From Nanobdellota archaeon (GTDB lineage: Archaea > Nanoarchaeota > Nanoarchaeia > Woesearchaeales > GW2011-AR9), in contig NZBF01000018.1 of the NCBI GenBank assembly GCA_002687775.1, forward strand, positions 34,917-98,916: DNA of 64,000 nt. The letters are read 5' to 3'. Under the pieces are notes generated by a model that saw only the letters and a program-made list of their open reading frames with translations, had not been told where the DNA came from and did not search any database. Positions within the stretch are counted from its first letter, which is position 1. Every line of letters begins with the position of its first letter. Below, in pieces: positions 1-9,147 of the stretch. The position numbers and the translations under genes are program-made.

Positions 1-246
1 ATTAAGACATTTTCATGGAATTTTTCCCTGCTAGATCTTAATTATGGAATGATTTCAGTTGGAGTGGTTTTAGGAATTATTTCGATTTTTGTGTTAAAAA
101 GAGCGCACTCCATTACCGGTGAGAGAGTAATGAAGTATGGAATGATCCCCTTGATGTTTTACATGGCTGTGTATTTTTTCATCCTCGGCGTAGTGTGGTT
201 AGGTGTTGCGTATGATTTGGTTCGTAAGAAGCAACAACGATGGTAA
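1..246 (+). CDS. C-terminal end of a membrane glycosyltransferase (partial)
   Basis: The frame is open from base 1, so this is the tail of a gene that starts outside the window. The visible 81 residues contain two hydrophobic segments (starting at the ISVGVVLG stretch and at MFYMAVYFFILG) and end in a basic KKQQRW tail. Membrane-bound GT2 enzymes often end this way, with two helices after the catalytic domain, but no catalytic part is visible, so the family call is an inference. Its stop overlaps the next gene by 7 bases, which suggests one transcript. Confidence 0.5.
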   Translation: MKTFSWNFSLLDLNYGMISVGVVLGIISIFVLKRAHSITGERVMKYGMIPLMFYMAVYFFILGVVWLGVAYDLVRKKQQRW

Positions 247-932
247 AAAGAAAGATTAGCACGGAGAAGTATTTTTTGGCATTCTTGTTAACCCTCATTA
301 TTTTCTCCCTTGGCGTATTGATGGGATTAACCATTGAAGGGAAACGCATCAGCATGGACGAGCGATTACTACAAGAGCAGGAATTAGAATTAAGCAGTTC
401 GCAGTTGCAGTATGCATTCATTAATTCCCTTGGTGACAAAGAATCTTGCCCGACGGTGCAATCAGTACTGGGTGAAAATTTGTTTAATTTGGAAAAAATA
501 AGCAGAAAAGTTGTTGAACATGCTGCCGATAGTAAATTGTCTGACCAGGAATTTGACCGGTTAAAAAGACGATATTCTCTGGAACAATTACGGTACTGGT
601 TCCTTGCCGAAAATGTAAGAGAACAATGCGAACAATCATTTACCAGGGTGATTTATTTCTACTCTGATAATCAAAACTGTCAATATTGCAGAGAACAAGC
701 GGTTGTTCTCAATTATCTTAAAGCTATTTTTGGAGAATCTTTACTTGTTTTTTCACTGGACGAGCAGTTAGATGAACCTATGATTCGATTGTTGAAGAAG
801 AATTATGACGTAACTGAATTTCCTACTTTGATTGTTGAAGATTCAGTAATAGTGGGAGAACCGTTTGTCAGTAATGAACAATTAACCAAAGAAGTATGCT
901 CAATAATTAACCATGAAAGTTGCGTTTCTTAA
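240..932 (+). CDS. Membrane-anchored thioredoxin-like protein
   Basis: A 230-residue protein with an N-terminal signal anchor (about residues 11-30), a charged helical region to about residue 130, and a C-terminal thioredoxin-like fold. The fold carries a CxxC motif (C147-Q-Y-C150) after a hydrophobic IYFYSD strand, and a cis-Pro-like EFPTLIV segment follows. Topology would place the redox domain outside the membrane, so a thiol-disulfide oxidoreductase role on secreted proteins is likely. It overlaps the upstream membrane protein by 7 bases and its 3' end runs 26 bases into the convergent aMBF1 gene. The STT3 genes start about 540 bases downstream, so a role like the eukaryotic Ost3/Ost6 subunits is possible but unproven. 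Confidence 0.7.
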   Translation: MVKRKISTEKYFLAFLLTLIIFSLGVLMGLTIEGKRISMDERLLQEQELELSSSQLQYAFINSLGDKESCPTVQSVLGENLFNLEKISRKVVEHAADSKLSDQEFDRLKRRYSLEQLRYWFLAENVREQCEQSFTRVIYFYSDNQNCQYCREQAVVLNYLKAIFGESLLVFSLDEQLDEPMIRLLKKNYDVTEFPTLIVEDSVIVGEPFVSNEQLTKEVCSIINHESCVS

Positions 933-1347
933 TTTTTACAACATCCGCCATGGTAGAAATAGAAGATTTCTTTTGTAATTTGACTTCCTTTCGTTCTTCT
1001 TCTTTTTTCACCAACCGAATATTAAGAATACGACCCATCTTATACGCAAGTTGGACACTTGGTCTGAATGATCCGAATTCTAATTTATGTAAAACACTTT
1101 CCTTAATCTGTAATTTTTTTGAAAAATCTTTTTGATTCATATCACCACGAGATTTCTGAATAAGTTGCGCATAATTTGAAACTATACGCTCATTACTTTC
1201 TTGCTTTGGACGTACATGTTTTTTTATTTTTTTGAACACTTTCCGTGCAGTTGGTTTACCACCGCATGATTGACAAATAGAAAGGTACGCTCCCTCAAGC
1301 ATTGTTTGAAATGTCTGCGTTTCTTTTCCACATAATTCACAAGTCAT
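907..1347 (-). CDS. Archaeal multiprotein bridging factor 1 (aMBF1), zinc ribbon-HTH
   Basis: A 146-residue protein with an N-terminal zinc ribbon (C3xxC6 and C25xxC28) and a central Cro/C1-type helix-turn-helix, about residues 58-110 (YAQLIQKSRGDMNQKDFSKKL then ESVLHKLEFGSFRPS). This is the layout of archaeal MBF1, which links transcription and the small ribosomal subunit. The C-terminus is lysine-rich. A TATA box 23 bp upstream of the ATG implies a leaderless mRNA. Housekeeping gene; tail-to-tail overlap of 26 bases with the thioredoxin-like gene. Confidence 0.9.
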   Translation of the reverse strand: MTCELCGKETQTFQTMLEGAYLSICQSCGGKPTARKVFKKIKKHVRPKQESNERIVSNYAQLIQKSRGDMNQKDFSKKLQIKESVLHKLEFGSFRPSVQLAYKMGRILNIRLVKKEEERKEVKLQKKSSISTMADVVKIKKRNFHG

Positions 1348-1369
1348 ACCACTGTGATTACGTTTATGG

Positions 1370-1386
1370 TATTTAAAAGTTGTTTA
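1370..1386 (-). promoter_or_regulatory. Promoter of aMBF1
   Basis: On the minus strand the order is TAAACAAC, one base, then TTTAAATA. The TATA box ends 23 bp before the ATG at 1347. It has the same 8-1-8 arrangement as many promoters in this window. Confidence 0.6.
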
Positions 1387-1430
1387 ATCCGATAATAGAA
1401 ATCTTGCTTTGTGTATTACAACATAAGAAA

Positions 1431-1440
1431 CTTTATAAAC
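1431..1440 (+). promoter_or_regulatory. TATA box for the STT3 operon
   Basis: CTTTATAAAC lies 34 bp before the GTG start at 1474, farther than the usual 22-23 bp here, so this mRNA probably has a short leader. An AGGGTG stretch at about 1461 could act as a Shine-Dalgarno site. Confidence 0.5.
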
Positions 1441-1473
1441 GAATCACAGTTCGAGTTCTCAGGGTGTTTTTAA

Positions 1474-4332
1474 GTGGAAAATGATTGGTTAGAGAAAGAT
1501 TTTTCTGATGAGGAAGAACCAGTAGAAGAGAAAGAACAGAGTATAACATATGCTCCAGAAATTCAAGCAGCCACGCGGCAAGAAGAAAAAATTCATGAAC
1601 CAGTTGAAAGAAATTCTGAACCTCAACATGCAAGTACACCTAAACTTGTATCTCAATCCCACATGGATAATCAACCGTTCATGAGGAAAGCTGAGGAATT
1701 TGTTCACGCGAAAGATGCCATGAAAAAAGAAGAAACAATCAATGTACATAACATATTCAAATCGACAGTAAAGTGGAACAAAAATAATAAATGGGTCTTA
1801 CCTCTGCTTCTCATTGTGATAGCTGTATTTTTTTCATCATTTTTCAGATTATACCCAGTTGATTTGCCAGCGACAGATGCGTGGGCTGAAAACCAAATTC
1901 ATTCCAATTACCGTGCGCAAGTAGCACTCGCTGTAGAACAACAATTTCCGAATGTGCCGGATAAGAATAAGCAAGCACTGATTGAGCAAGAATTTGCTCA
2001 ACTTCTTGAAAGAGAGAAGGAAGGAATAGAGCAACAGAAAGTATTACTGTCACAAGAATTTAGAAACAGATTTCAGGATGATAATGGTGACACTTACTTG
2101 TTGGCAATTGATCCGTACCTCTGGTATGGAGAAGCACGAAATCAGTTAAATCATGGTCAACTAGGTGACATTACTATTGATGGGAAATCTGTCTATTCCC
2201 TGCGAGATGGACGATTAGGAAAGGAAACAACGAAACAGTTGCATCCCATAGTGGCTGCTTATTGGCATCGCATTGCAAGTGTTTTTAATCCAGGTATATC
2301 GTTAATGAAATCATTATTCTTGTTACCGGTGCTTCTTATTGCTTTAGCAGTAACCATAACTTTCCTCATTACGAGAAAAATAGCAGGAGATGTTGGTGGT
2401 TTTTTTGCGGCCATGAGTGTTGCGGTAAGTGTACCACTTCTCATGAGAACTCCTGCAGGTTTTTCAGATACTGATAGTTATACTATTTTATTTCCGTTAC
2501 TCATTGCCTGGGTATTTTGGGAAGCATATCAAGCGGAAGGACGAAAGAGAACCATACTGACTGTTTTGTCAGGAATCCTTGTTGGATTTTATGCCATGGC
2601 ATGGAGTGGATGGTGGTTTACATTTGTGCTGCCGATAGGAACTGTTTTCTTAGTACAGGCATACAAATTCATTTTGAAAAAAATTGGAAAAAATGAGAAA
2701 TTACATTGGAAAAAACAATTCACCTTTGTGGTATCATTTGCAATTTCAGCAGCATTATCAACAATGATTGTGAGAACGCCAAAAACGTTCTACCGAGTTA
2801 TTTTCCGTCCGTTCGAATTTATCAATTTGAAAGAATTAAAAGGTGTCTCCGTTTGGCCAAATGTGTTAACGACAGTCGCTGAATTCAATGTCATTGATTT
2901 TGGAGCTATCATCAATCAGATGGGTGGTATGCTTTTTTTCATAATTGCTGTTGGAGGATTGGTGTACACATTTATTAAAAAGTACGATGGAAAAAGAGAC
3001 GTGTTTTATGGGATTTTTGTAACTGTTTGGCTTATAGCGACAGCGTATGCATTCACTAAAGGAACAAGATTCTCGATATTAATGGTTCCGGCATTCGGTA
3101 TTGCGTTCGGAACAGGTATTAGCGCTATAGTTGAATTACTTGGAAATAGAATACAAACCATAAAACCAAAATTCACTTTGGTTTCAAAATTTACCATAGC
3201 TCTCATCCTTGCATTATTTCTGTTTAACACTCCATTATCAACCGCAGATGATGTTATGTCGAACCAAGTTCCGTCCATGAATGATGCGTGGTTTAACAGT
3301 TTAACGAAGATAAAAAATGCAAATGATAATTCTATCATTACAAGTTGGTGGGATTTTGGTCACTGGTTTACGGCAATATCTGAAAGAAAAGTGACGTTTG
3401 ATGGTGGTGATCAGGGAGAACGTATTCACTGGGTGGGAAAACTATTTCTGGCTGATTCGGAGAAAGAATCTTTTGGCATTCTACGAATGCTGAATTGTGG
3501 GCAGGAACAAGCGCCTCATGTACTTGAGAAACATTTTGGTGGAGATACAGTAAAGGCTATTGAAGTTCTTGATGAGATGATTATTAGCAGGAGAGATGAA
3601 GCGAGAGACATATTAGTTAATGAAGGGTTAACAGATGCGGCGATAAATGAAGTTTTGGAAGTAACCCATTGTGAAAACTTACTCCCTCAATATGTCATTG
3701 CTTCTCAAGATATGATTGGAAAAGCAGGAGTATGGGGACATTTCGGATCATGGGATTTTAAGAGAGCAATGGTTCATCAAGTAGTTCGACGATTAAGTAA
3801 AGAACAAGGAATTGTGTACATACAAAATGAATTAGAAGTAACATCTGAGGTGGCTGAAGAAATATATCAAGAGATTCAAACAACAACAGCTGATAAATGG
3901 GTTTCTCCGTGGCCAGGGTATCAGGGAACTCAAGGATGTGTTACCGGAGAAGAAATTGTTTGTACAGTACGTACGGATGGGCAGGACATTCCATTCATTA
4001 TTGATCTTGATGCAGGTACTGCCACAGTTGAAACTGTTGAGGGTAAAAAAGTTTCGCCGCAATCTTTTGTTTATCCTACCGCAGATGGTGTTGAAGAAAA
4101 ACGTGCAAATAGTAATGAAATACCCTTTTCATTAACGTTAGTTCCACATATAGAAAATGATTATCGTGTTGTCCTTTCGCACCCCATGCAAGCAATGAGT
4201 TTGTTTACAAGATTATTTTATTTGAAAGGTTATGGTTTAGATTGTTTTAATTTATTCCATGAGCAGCAACAAATAACAGGTGGTACCATACAAGTGTGGG
4301 AAGTTGACTGGTCTTGCGGTACTAAACCATGA
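1474..4332 (+). CDS. aglB: STT3-type oligosaccharyltransferase (AglB), copy 1
   Basis: A 952-residue protein that would transfer lipid-linked oligosaccharide to Asn of secreted proteins. Residues 1-106 are a charged, probably disordered cytosolic extension. The first transmembrane helix is at about 107-124, followed by the external loop with the TDAW acidic motif near residue 135, many further helices, and a C-terminal soluble domain. The STT3 signature WWDFG is at residues 625-629, followed by HWFTAISERKVTFDGGDQG. A second acidic motif, FSDTDSY, is in a middle loop. The start is GTG at 1474. The stop overlaps the next STT3 start (ATGA), so the two copies are translationally coupled. The long N-terminal extension is unusual for AglB. 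Confidence 0.93.
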   Translation: MENDWLEKDFSDEEEPVEEKEQSITYAPEIQAATRQEEKIHEPVERNSEPQHASTPKLVSQSHMDNQPFMRKAEEFVHAKDAMKKEETINVHNIFKSTVKWNKNNKWVLPLLLIVIAVFFSSFFRLYPVDLPATDAWAENQIHSNYRAQVALAVEQQFPNVPDKNKQALIEQEFAQLLEREKEGIEQQKVLLSQEFRNRFQDDNGDTYLLAIDPYLWYGEARNQLNHGQLGDITIDGKSVYSLRDGRLGKETTKQLHPIVAAYWHRIASVFNPGISLMKSLFLLPVLLIALAVTITFLITRKIAGDVGGFFAAMSVAVSVPLLMRTPAGFSDTDSYTILFPLLIAWVFWEAYQAEGRKRTILTVLSGILVGFYAMAWSGWWFTFVLPIGTVFLVQAYKFILKKIGKNEKLHWKKQFTFVVSFAISAALSTMIVRTPKTFYRVIFRPFEFINLKELKGVSVWPNVLTTVAEFNVIDFGAIINQMGGMLFFIIAVGGLVYTFIKKYDGKRDVFYGIFVTVWLIATAYAFTKGTRFSILMVPAFGIAFGTGISAIVELLGNRIQTIKPKFTLVSKFTIALILALFLFNTPLSTADDVMSNQVPSMNDAWFNSLTKIKNANDNSIITSWWDFGHWFTAISERKVTFDGGDQGERIHWVGKLFLADSEKESFGILRMLNCGQEQAPHVLEKHFGGDTVKAIEVLDEMIISRRDEARDILVNEGLTDAAINEVLEVTHCENLLPQYVIASQDMIGKAGVWGHFGSWDFKRAMVHQVVRRLSKEQGIVYIQNELEVTSEVAEEIYQEIQTTTADKWVSPWPGYQGTQGCVTGEEIVCTVRTDGQDIPFIIDLDAGTATVETVEGKKVSPQSFVYPTADGVEEKRANSNEIPFSLTLVPHIENDYRVVLSHPMQAMSLFTRLFYLKGYGLDCFNLFHEQQQITGGTIQVWEVDWSCGTKP

Positions 4333-7148
4333 ATGAAAAATTTAATCCCGTTGAAGAGTGGAAAGTAGTGGAACCACCGGAAAATTTAGAGGAAGAATAT
4401 GAAAAAAATGTTTCTGAAGAACAATTTGTAGATGTAGTTGAGCAAGAAAATCCAATTGAACTATCAGATGATGCAATAGATTATGCAGTTGTTCAAGAGA
4501 GACTACCACATGAAGTTTTGTCAGTAGAGGACACTTCGAAAGTACCAAAGAAGAATTCGGATACCATCTCATTCAAAGATATATCTCGTAGTATAAAGAA
4601 ATATATTCCCACTTTAACAAAAAATAAATGGATAATTCCAATACTTCTCATTGTATTTGCAGTCATACTTTCAACATTTTTTCGTATGCAACCTGCTTAC
4701 CTCCCTTCTATGGAGTCTAGTGCAGAAAGTGCATTATATAATTCATATAGAAATCAGATAATCAACAATATTAATGAAGAATTTCCAACAATCCCTGAGC
4801 AAAATAAACGATTAATGGTTGAGAGAGAATTACGTAGTCTTCTTGAGGCTAACAAAGATGAAATTAAAAAAAATAAAAATGAATTGGCACTCGTGTTAAA
4901 AGAAAGAAGACAGGATGATAATGGAGATACATACTTACTTCAAATTGATCCTTATTTGTGGTACACTCAAACAAAAAATGTTTTAGAGCACGGCTATTTA
5001 GGCGATAGTATCATCGATGGTAAATCGGTGAACACGCTTAGAAATGGACGATTTGGACAGGAAACAAGATTCCAAATGCATCCATACATTGCAGCAACGT
5101 GGCATCGTGCACTGCAATTGTTTGATGGAAGTATTTCACTTATTAAATCTCTTTTTCTTCTTCCAGTATTTATCATTGCAGTATCCCTTATTTTCATATT
5201 CTTACTTACCAGAAAAGTTGCAGGTAACATTGGAGGATTTTTCGCAACTCTGGTTCTCGCAATAAGTCCAGCACTTCTGAAGAGAACAACAGGTGGATTT
5301 CCAGACACCGATATGTATAGTATTTTATTTCCACTTCTCATTACTTGGTTATTCATTGAATCTTGGCAAAATCATAAGAAATGGCTAACAGCTTTATCTG
5401 GGATTATTTTAGGTATATATGCAGTAACATGGAGTGGGTGGTGGTACACCTATTATCTTCTCGCGGGAACCGTCATTGTATTTTTGACTTATCAAACTGT
5501 ACTTTACTGGAAGAAACATAAATCAGTAAACACGATTAAGTGGAAACAACAAGGCTTGATGCTTCTTATTTTCACCATTTCATCAGGGGTAGTTGCAACA
5601 CTTATTAGAAAAAATGCTGTTTTTATTCAAGCACTCATTGGTCCGTTCCAATTTCTGCGTTTGAAAGAAGCAAGTGTTTCGTTATGGCCAAAGGTATTCA
5701 GGACAGTCAAGGAATTAAGCGGACTGGATTTATCTGTTACCCTCCGGTTACTGGGTGGAAAAATATTTATCACCATAGCCGTTATTGGTATTGTATATCT
5801 TTTCACAAGGAAGAAGAAAACAGAAACATTTTATGCCATCTTGTTATCACTCTGGCTTGTAGGTACGACTTATGCAGTGTCTACAAGTGCACGATTTATC
5901 ATTTTGTTGGTTCCTCCACTCGCTATCGGTTTTGGTATTGTTGTTGGGAATCTCGCAAAACAAGCAGGAAAGTATGCCAAGGCCATGCATGTAGAACGTA
6001 CGGTGATTGTATTGGTCGTTGTTGTCGGTTTTTTCTTACTACTCATTCCACAATTTACTACGGCGATGGATGAAGCCAGAGGGCAATTTCCCGGTATGAA
6101 TGATAGGTGGGTGGACGTGTTAACAGCCATAAAGGAAAATAATTCAAACGGAATTATCACCAGTTGGTGGGATTTTGGACATTGGTTTACAGCAATTTCT
6201 GGGAGAGCAGTCACATTCGACGGAGGTGACCAAGGTGAACGCATCTATTGGGTAGGAAAAATGTTTACTACTCAACACGAAGCGGAAGCCGTTGGAATCT
6301 TGAAAATGTTAAATTGTGGGCAGGAGAAAGCACCGCATGTACTTGAGAAACATTTTGGTGGAGATACGCTAAAAGCTATTGCAGTTCTTGATGCATTAAT
6401 AATAAATGAAAAAAATGAAGCAAAGGATATTCTTAAAAAAGAGGGATTATCCGAAAAAGCCATTGAGGAAGTGTTACTGGTAACTCACTGTGAAAATTTG
6501 TTACCTCAATATGTGATAACGTCCGAAGACATGATAATAAAATCTCAAACCTGGGGGCATTTTGGAACCTGGGACTTTACTAAAGCTGATGTTTATCATT
6601 TTGTCAAAGGAGCAGAACGAATTGAATCTCGACGGTACATTGAAGAAAAAATAAATGTAAGCACTCAAGTGGCTGATCAATTGTATTTTGATATACAGCA
6701 AATGTCAATTTCTGAATTTGTAGCACAAAGTCCTCGGTATTTGACTCAGGCTACTCCATGCAGAATTAATGAGACGTCAATGCAATGTGCGGCAAGTACA
6801 GAGACAGACGTTATTGTTTTTGATATTAATCTTGAGGAAGGGACAGCTGAAACGATTGGAGAAAATCCAGTAAAACCATGGTCGCTGGTGTATGGAAAAG
6901 AGGGAGAAGTATTTGAAAATGTATTTCATGGACAGAAATTGCAGTGGTCTCTCGTTGTCTTCAAGACTGAAGATGGATATTCTTCCTTTGCTGTTGATTC
7001 TATATTGGCAAGAAGTATGTTTACCAAATTATTCTTTTTTGAAGGAACAGATCTTGCTTGTTTTAATTTACTTCAAAAGGAAGGTAAAATTACAAATGAA
7101 CTTATCCAATCATGGATAGTTGACTTTAGTTGTGAGGTGAACTCTTAA
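4329..7148 (+). CDS. aglB: STT3-type oligosaccharyltransferase (AglB), copy 2
   Basis: A 939-residue paralogue of the preceding gene with the same layout: acidic N-terminal extension (about 100 residues), first helix starting KWIIPILLIV, the acidic motif region FPDTDMY, and the catalytic WWDFG at residues 613-617. The blocks after it (GGDQGERIYWVGKMF, HVLEKHFGGDT, THCENLLPQYV) match copy 1 nearly word for word. The first external loop reads MESSAESALY where copy 1 has ATDAWAENQI, so the first acidic site is less standard. The two copies may differ in glycan or acceptor preference. Its TAA overlaps the next ATG by one base. Confidence 0.92.
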   Translation: MNEKFNPVEEWKVVEPPENLEEEYEKNVSEEQFVDVVEQENPIELSDDAIDYAVVQERLPHEVLSVEDTSKVPKKNSDTISFKDISRSIKKYIPTLTKNKWIIPILLIVFAVILSTFFRMQPAYLPSMESSAESALYNSYRNQIINNINEEFPTIPEQNKRLMVERELRSLLEANKDEIKKNKNELALVLKERRQDDNGDTYLLQIDPYLWYTQTKNVLEHGYLGDSIIDGKSVNTLRNGRFGQETRFQMHPYIAATWHRALQLFDGSISLIKSLFLLPVFIIAVSLIFIFLLTRKVAGNIGGFFATLVLAISPALLKRTTGGFPDTDMYSILFPLLITWLFIESWQNHKKWLTALSGIILGIYAVTWSGWWYTYYLLAGTVIVFLTYQTVLYWKKHKSVNTIKWKQQGLMLLIFTISSGVVATLIRKNAVFIQALIGPFQFLRLKEASVSLWPKVFRTVKELSGLDLSVTLRLLGGKIFITIAVIGIVYLFTRKKKTETFYAILLSLWLVGTTYAVSTSARFIILLVPPLAIGFGIVVGNLAKQAGKYAKAMHVERTVIVLVVVVGFFLLLIPQFTTAMDEARGQFPGMNDRWVDVLTAIKENNSNGIITSWWDFGHWFTAISGRAVTFDGGDQGERIYWVGKMFTTQHEAEAVGILKMLNCGQEKAPHVLEKHFGGDTLKAIAVLDALIINEKNEAKDILKKEGLSEKAIEEVLLVTHCENLLPQYVITSEDMIIKSQTWGHFGTWDFTKADVYHFVKGAERIESRRYIEEKINVSTQVADQLYFDIQQMSISEFVAQSPRYLTQATPCRINETSMQCAASTETDVIVFDINLEEGTAETIGENPVKPWSLVYGKEGEVFENVFHGQKLQWSLVVFKTEDGYSSFAVDSILARSMFTKLFFFEGTDLACFNLLQKEGKITNELIQSWIVDFSCEVNS

Positions 7149-7492
7149 TGGAATGGGAAGATGAATTGAGTCCAACAAAGAAAGAAGAGAAGAAAGAAGA
7201 GCAAAGTATTGTAAGAGATAATTATGACAAGAGTTCTGAAAATTCTGAACATTCAAAAGATTCTGTGCGTAAGGAATCTGATATCGACATTAGAGAGAGG
7301 GAAACTCCAATTGTTGCAGATAGCTGGCAGCCAAGTAAGAGACCTCAAACTACTCATCAACCGTTGGAGTGGAGCGAGCCTGATGTAAAACCAATTGAGC
7401 AAGAGATTCTGCGTAGCGAAGAAAATGCAGCATCAATCCAGAAACCGTGGAAAGAAAAATCTCAGAACAACGTTGTTTCCTGCTATTCTTAG
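7148..7492 (+). pseudogene. Truncated ORF, possibly the N-terminal tail of a third STT3 copy
   Basis: The first ~106 residues are a Glu/Lys/Ser-rich, low-complexity stretch like the cytosolic tails of the two STT3 genes before it, and the ATG overlaps the STT3-2 stop by one base. After residue 106 the frame runs into bases that, read on the other strand, are the N-terminal part of folC. No transmembrane or catalytic part follows. The last eight residues are therefore antisense folC sequence. Reading it as a third STT3 N-terminus rests on position and composition, not on alignment. Confidence 0.5.
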
Positions 7493-7663
7493 AATAGATT
7501 CAAGAAATGCACAAGTAGAACCTTTACCGTTAGTACCAGCGACATGAATTATTTTTAATTTTTCATGTGGATTGTCTAAATGGTGAAGAAGTTTTCTTGT
7601 TACTTCCAACCCTGGTTTCATACCAAACCGTTGGAGGTTATACATCCAATCTAGATCATTCAT
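7433..7663 (-). pseudogene. folC: N-terminal fragment of folylpolyglutamate synthase (FolC)
   Basis: The first 65 residues are a clear FolC/MurC-type ligase start, with NLQRFGMKPGLE and the P-loop HVAGTNGKGST (about residues 40-50), then CAFLESILRIAGNNV. A GLYTSPHL-like continuation is expected but the sequence changes to VLRFFFPRFLD and stops. More than 300 residues of the enzyme are missing. The break lies near 7466, exactly where the plus-strand ORF also loses its identity. It overlaps the formyltransferase by 8 bases, so it was the second gene of that operon. Confidence 0.8.
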
Positions 7664-8381
7664 TGTCCCACCATGCCTTTACGTACACTTTCTTACCTTT
7701 GATTATGGTAAATGCTGGATATCTTTCCGGATCACAACTTCTCAGGTGGTTGTATAATTCTTTTGAGAATAATTCTTCTGGTATTTTAGAATCTTCAGGA
7801 GTGAGCCAGGTCTTTGTTTTTCTTCTTGGCTGACCTTGTTTTGTTCTTGTAACTGTATTGTTATCTATTTGTTGAATTGCTTCACTTATTGCAGCTGGTT
7901 CTATTTTTCTATTTATTTTTTTCATTGTTTCAGGTGTGTCAAAAAGTGTTAATGGTACCTTCTTCTGAAGGATGATATCTCCCGTGTCAATACCTGGATC
8001 TAAGAAATGAACAGTTATTCCCTGAACTTCATCGTCAAACCGGATGGCATAATTAGCAGCATAAATTCCTCTGTAATCTGGAAGTAAAGTAGGGTGGCAA
8101 TTAATTGCGTATTTTGCTGATCTTATTACTTTATCTTTGATAAGGTATGGATAGCCAAAGGTGAGGAGAATTTCATAATTGAATTGTTGAAGTAGAGGGA
8201 GTTCACTTCTTTTTTCTGAAGTGAGGAATGGAATCTTATTATGTTCACAGAAGTGTTTGAGATCTGCAATATTCTTGTCTGAATCAGCGACTATGCATGC
8301 AACAACAGTATGATTAGGATTATTGACTAATTCAACAAACCCTTGCAGTCTTGATGAATGAGTTAGACAGATGACGTTCAT
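7656..8381 (-). CDS. Formyltransferase-family protein (methionyl-tRNA formyltransferase-like fold)
   Basis: A 241-residue protein with the formyltransferase N-terminal fold. The segment NCHPTLLPDYRG (about residues 93-104) contains the usual Asn and His, and the Asp is in VHFLDPGIDTGDI. It lacks the C-terminal tRNA-binding domain of full Fmt. In a glycan locus the likely job is N-formylation of a nucleotide-linked amino sugar using N10-formyl-tetrahydrofolate, and the downstream folC remnant (folate metabolism) fits that. Methionyl-tRNA formylation is not expected in archaea. The ATG is 22 bp from a TATA box. Confidence 0.75.
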   Translation of the reverse strand: MNVICLTHSSRLQGFVELVNNPNHTVVACIVADSDKNIADLKHFCEHNKIPFLTSEKRSELPLLQQFNYEILLTFGYPYLIKDKVIRSAKYAINCHPTLLPDYRGIYAANYAIRFDDEVQGITVHFLDPGIDTGDIILQKKVPLTLFDTPETMKKINRKIEPAAISEAIQQIDNNTVTRTKQGQPRRKTKTWLTPEDSKIPEELFSKELYNHLRSCDPERYPAFTIIKGKKVYVKAWWDNE

Positions 8382-8402
8382 TCGAGTAAAATTGAAATGA
8401 GG

Positions 8403-8419
8403 TTTTATATAATTATTGA
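8403..8419 (-). promoter_or_regulatory. Promoter of the formyltransferase/folC operon
   Basis: On the minus strand TCAATAAT, one base, then ATATAAAA, ending 22 bp before the ATG at 8381. The same 8-1-8 layout is seen elsewhere in the window. Confidence 0.6.
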
Positions 8420-8724
8420 ATTAGTGGTAAACATCATCATATATAAAATCTTTCTGGAAATGTCCAGTGACCAGTGAAACAATTCTTAAAAATTATTATC
8501 AAGAATAATTATTTTCAATTAGCGCTTAAACCAAAAAGTATCGTAGCGTTACCTTAGTGTTAAGTGTTTATGGGCATTCAAATTTTGAAGTTTCAGCCCC
8601 TCTCTTGTGATAAATCGCAGACTTTGGCTTAACGATGATTATGCAGAATTATTACTCAGCGACCTTTGAAAATTGCCACCGACAAGTTTATTAGCATCTT
8701 ATGTTAGATTATAAATTAGTGAAA
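8420..8724. other. Intergenic region without a supported gene
   Basis: About 300 bases with no ORF or recognisable RNA gene. An AT-rich inverted repeat (aattatt, six bases, aataatt) lies near 8495-8515, and a weak TATA-like agtttatta at 8685-8693 could serve the PIN gene. I see no tRNA, no array and no long repeat here. Confidence 0.5.
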
Positions 8725-9147
8725 ATGGCAAAAAATCTTTTCCTATTAGACACCCAAATCTGGATAGATCATTACTTAGAACGTGGACCTGATGGAATCT
8801 ACGGAGAACAAGCTTTAAAATTAATTCTAAAAATAATTGAAGATGATGCAAAAGTTGTTTTCTCCAACTTTAACGAGAAAGAAATGAAAGCCATTGGACT
8901 TTCGCAGACAGGAATTAACTCTCTTCTTTCAATGATTAAACCAAATCATATCAAAAGAGTTTCTGTAACAAAAACCCAATTTGAAGAAGCACATAGATTA
9001 GCAAAGCAGAGAAATATTCCATTTGGAGATTCAGTTCATGCTATACTCGCAAGAGATAATGATGCTCAGATGGTTTCTAGAGACGAAAAAGATTTCAGAA
9101 AAATAAAAGACATAAGTGAATATAAAGAACCAAAAGATCTAATCTAG
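8725..9147 (+). CDS. PIN-domain ribonuclease, VapC-like toxin
   Basis: A 140-residue protein starting MAKNLFLLDTQIWIDHYLE. The early LLDTQIW supplies the first PIN acidic residue, and later acidic positions are in NEKEM, FGDSVHAIL and SRDEKDF, as in PIN nucleases that cut RNA. An ATG eight codons upstream (8701) is also open; I prefer 8725 because PIN proteins normally begin just before the first Asp strand and the TATA-like element at 8685-8693 would leave no room for 8701. It faces an RHH protein tail-to-tail with a 9-base overlap, an unusual order for a toxin-antitoxin pair. Confidence 0.75.
   Translation: MAKNLFLLDTQIWIDHYLERGPDGIYGEQALKLILKIIEDDAKVVFSNFNEKEMKAIGLSQTGINSLLSMIKPNHIKRVSVTKTQFEEAHRLAKQRNIPFGDSVHAILARDNDAQMVSRDEKDFRKIKDISEYKEPKDLI

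Noticed and set aside
7433..7663. FolC fragment as a small functional protein
   Set aside because: Only the P-loop start is present and the last eleven residues do not fit the family; it is a truncated gene.
8485..8520. AT-rich inverted repeat as a terminator or riboswitch
   Set aside because: The stem is only seven A/T pairs and is expected by chance in sequence of this composition.
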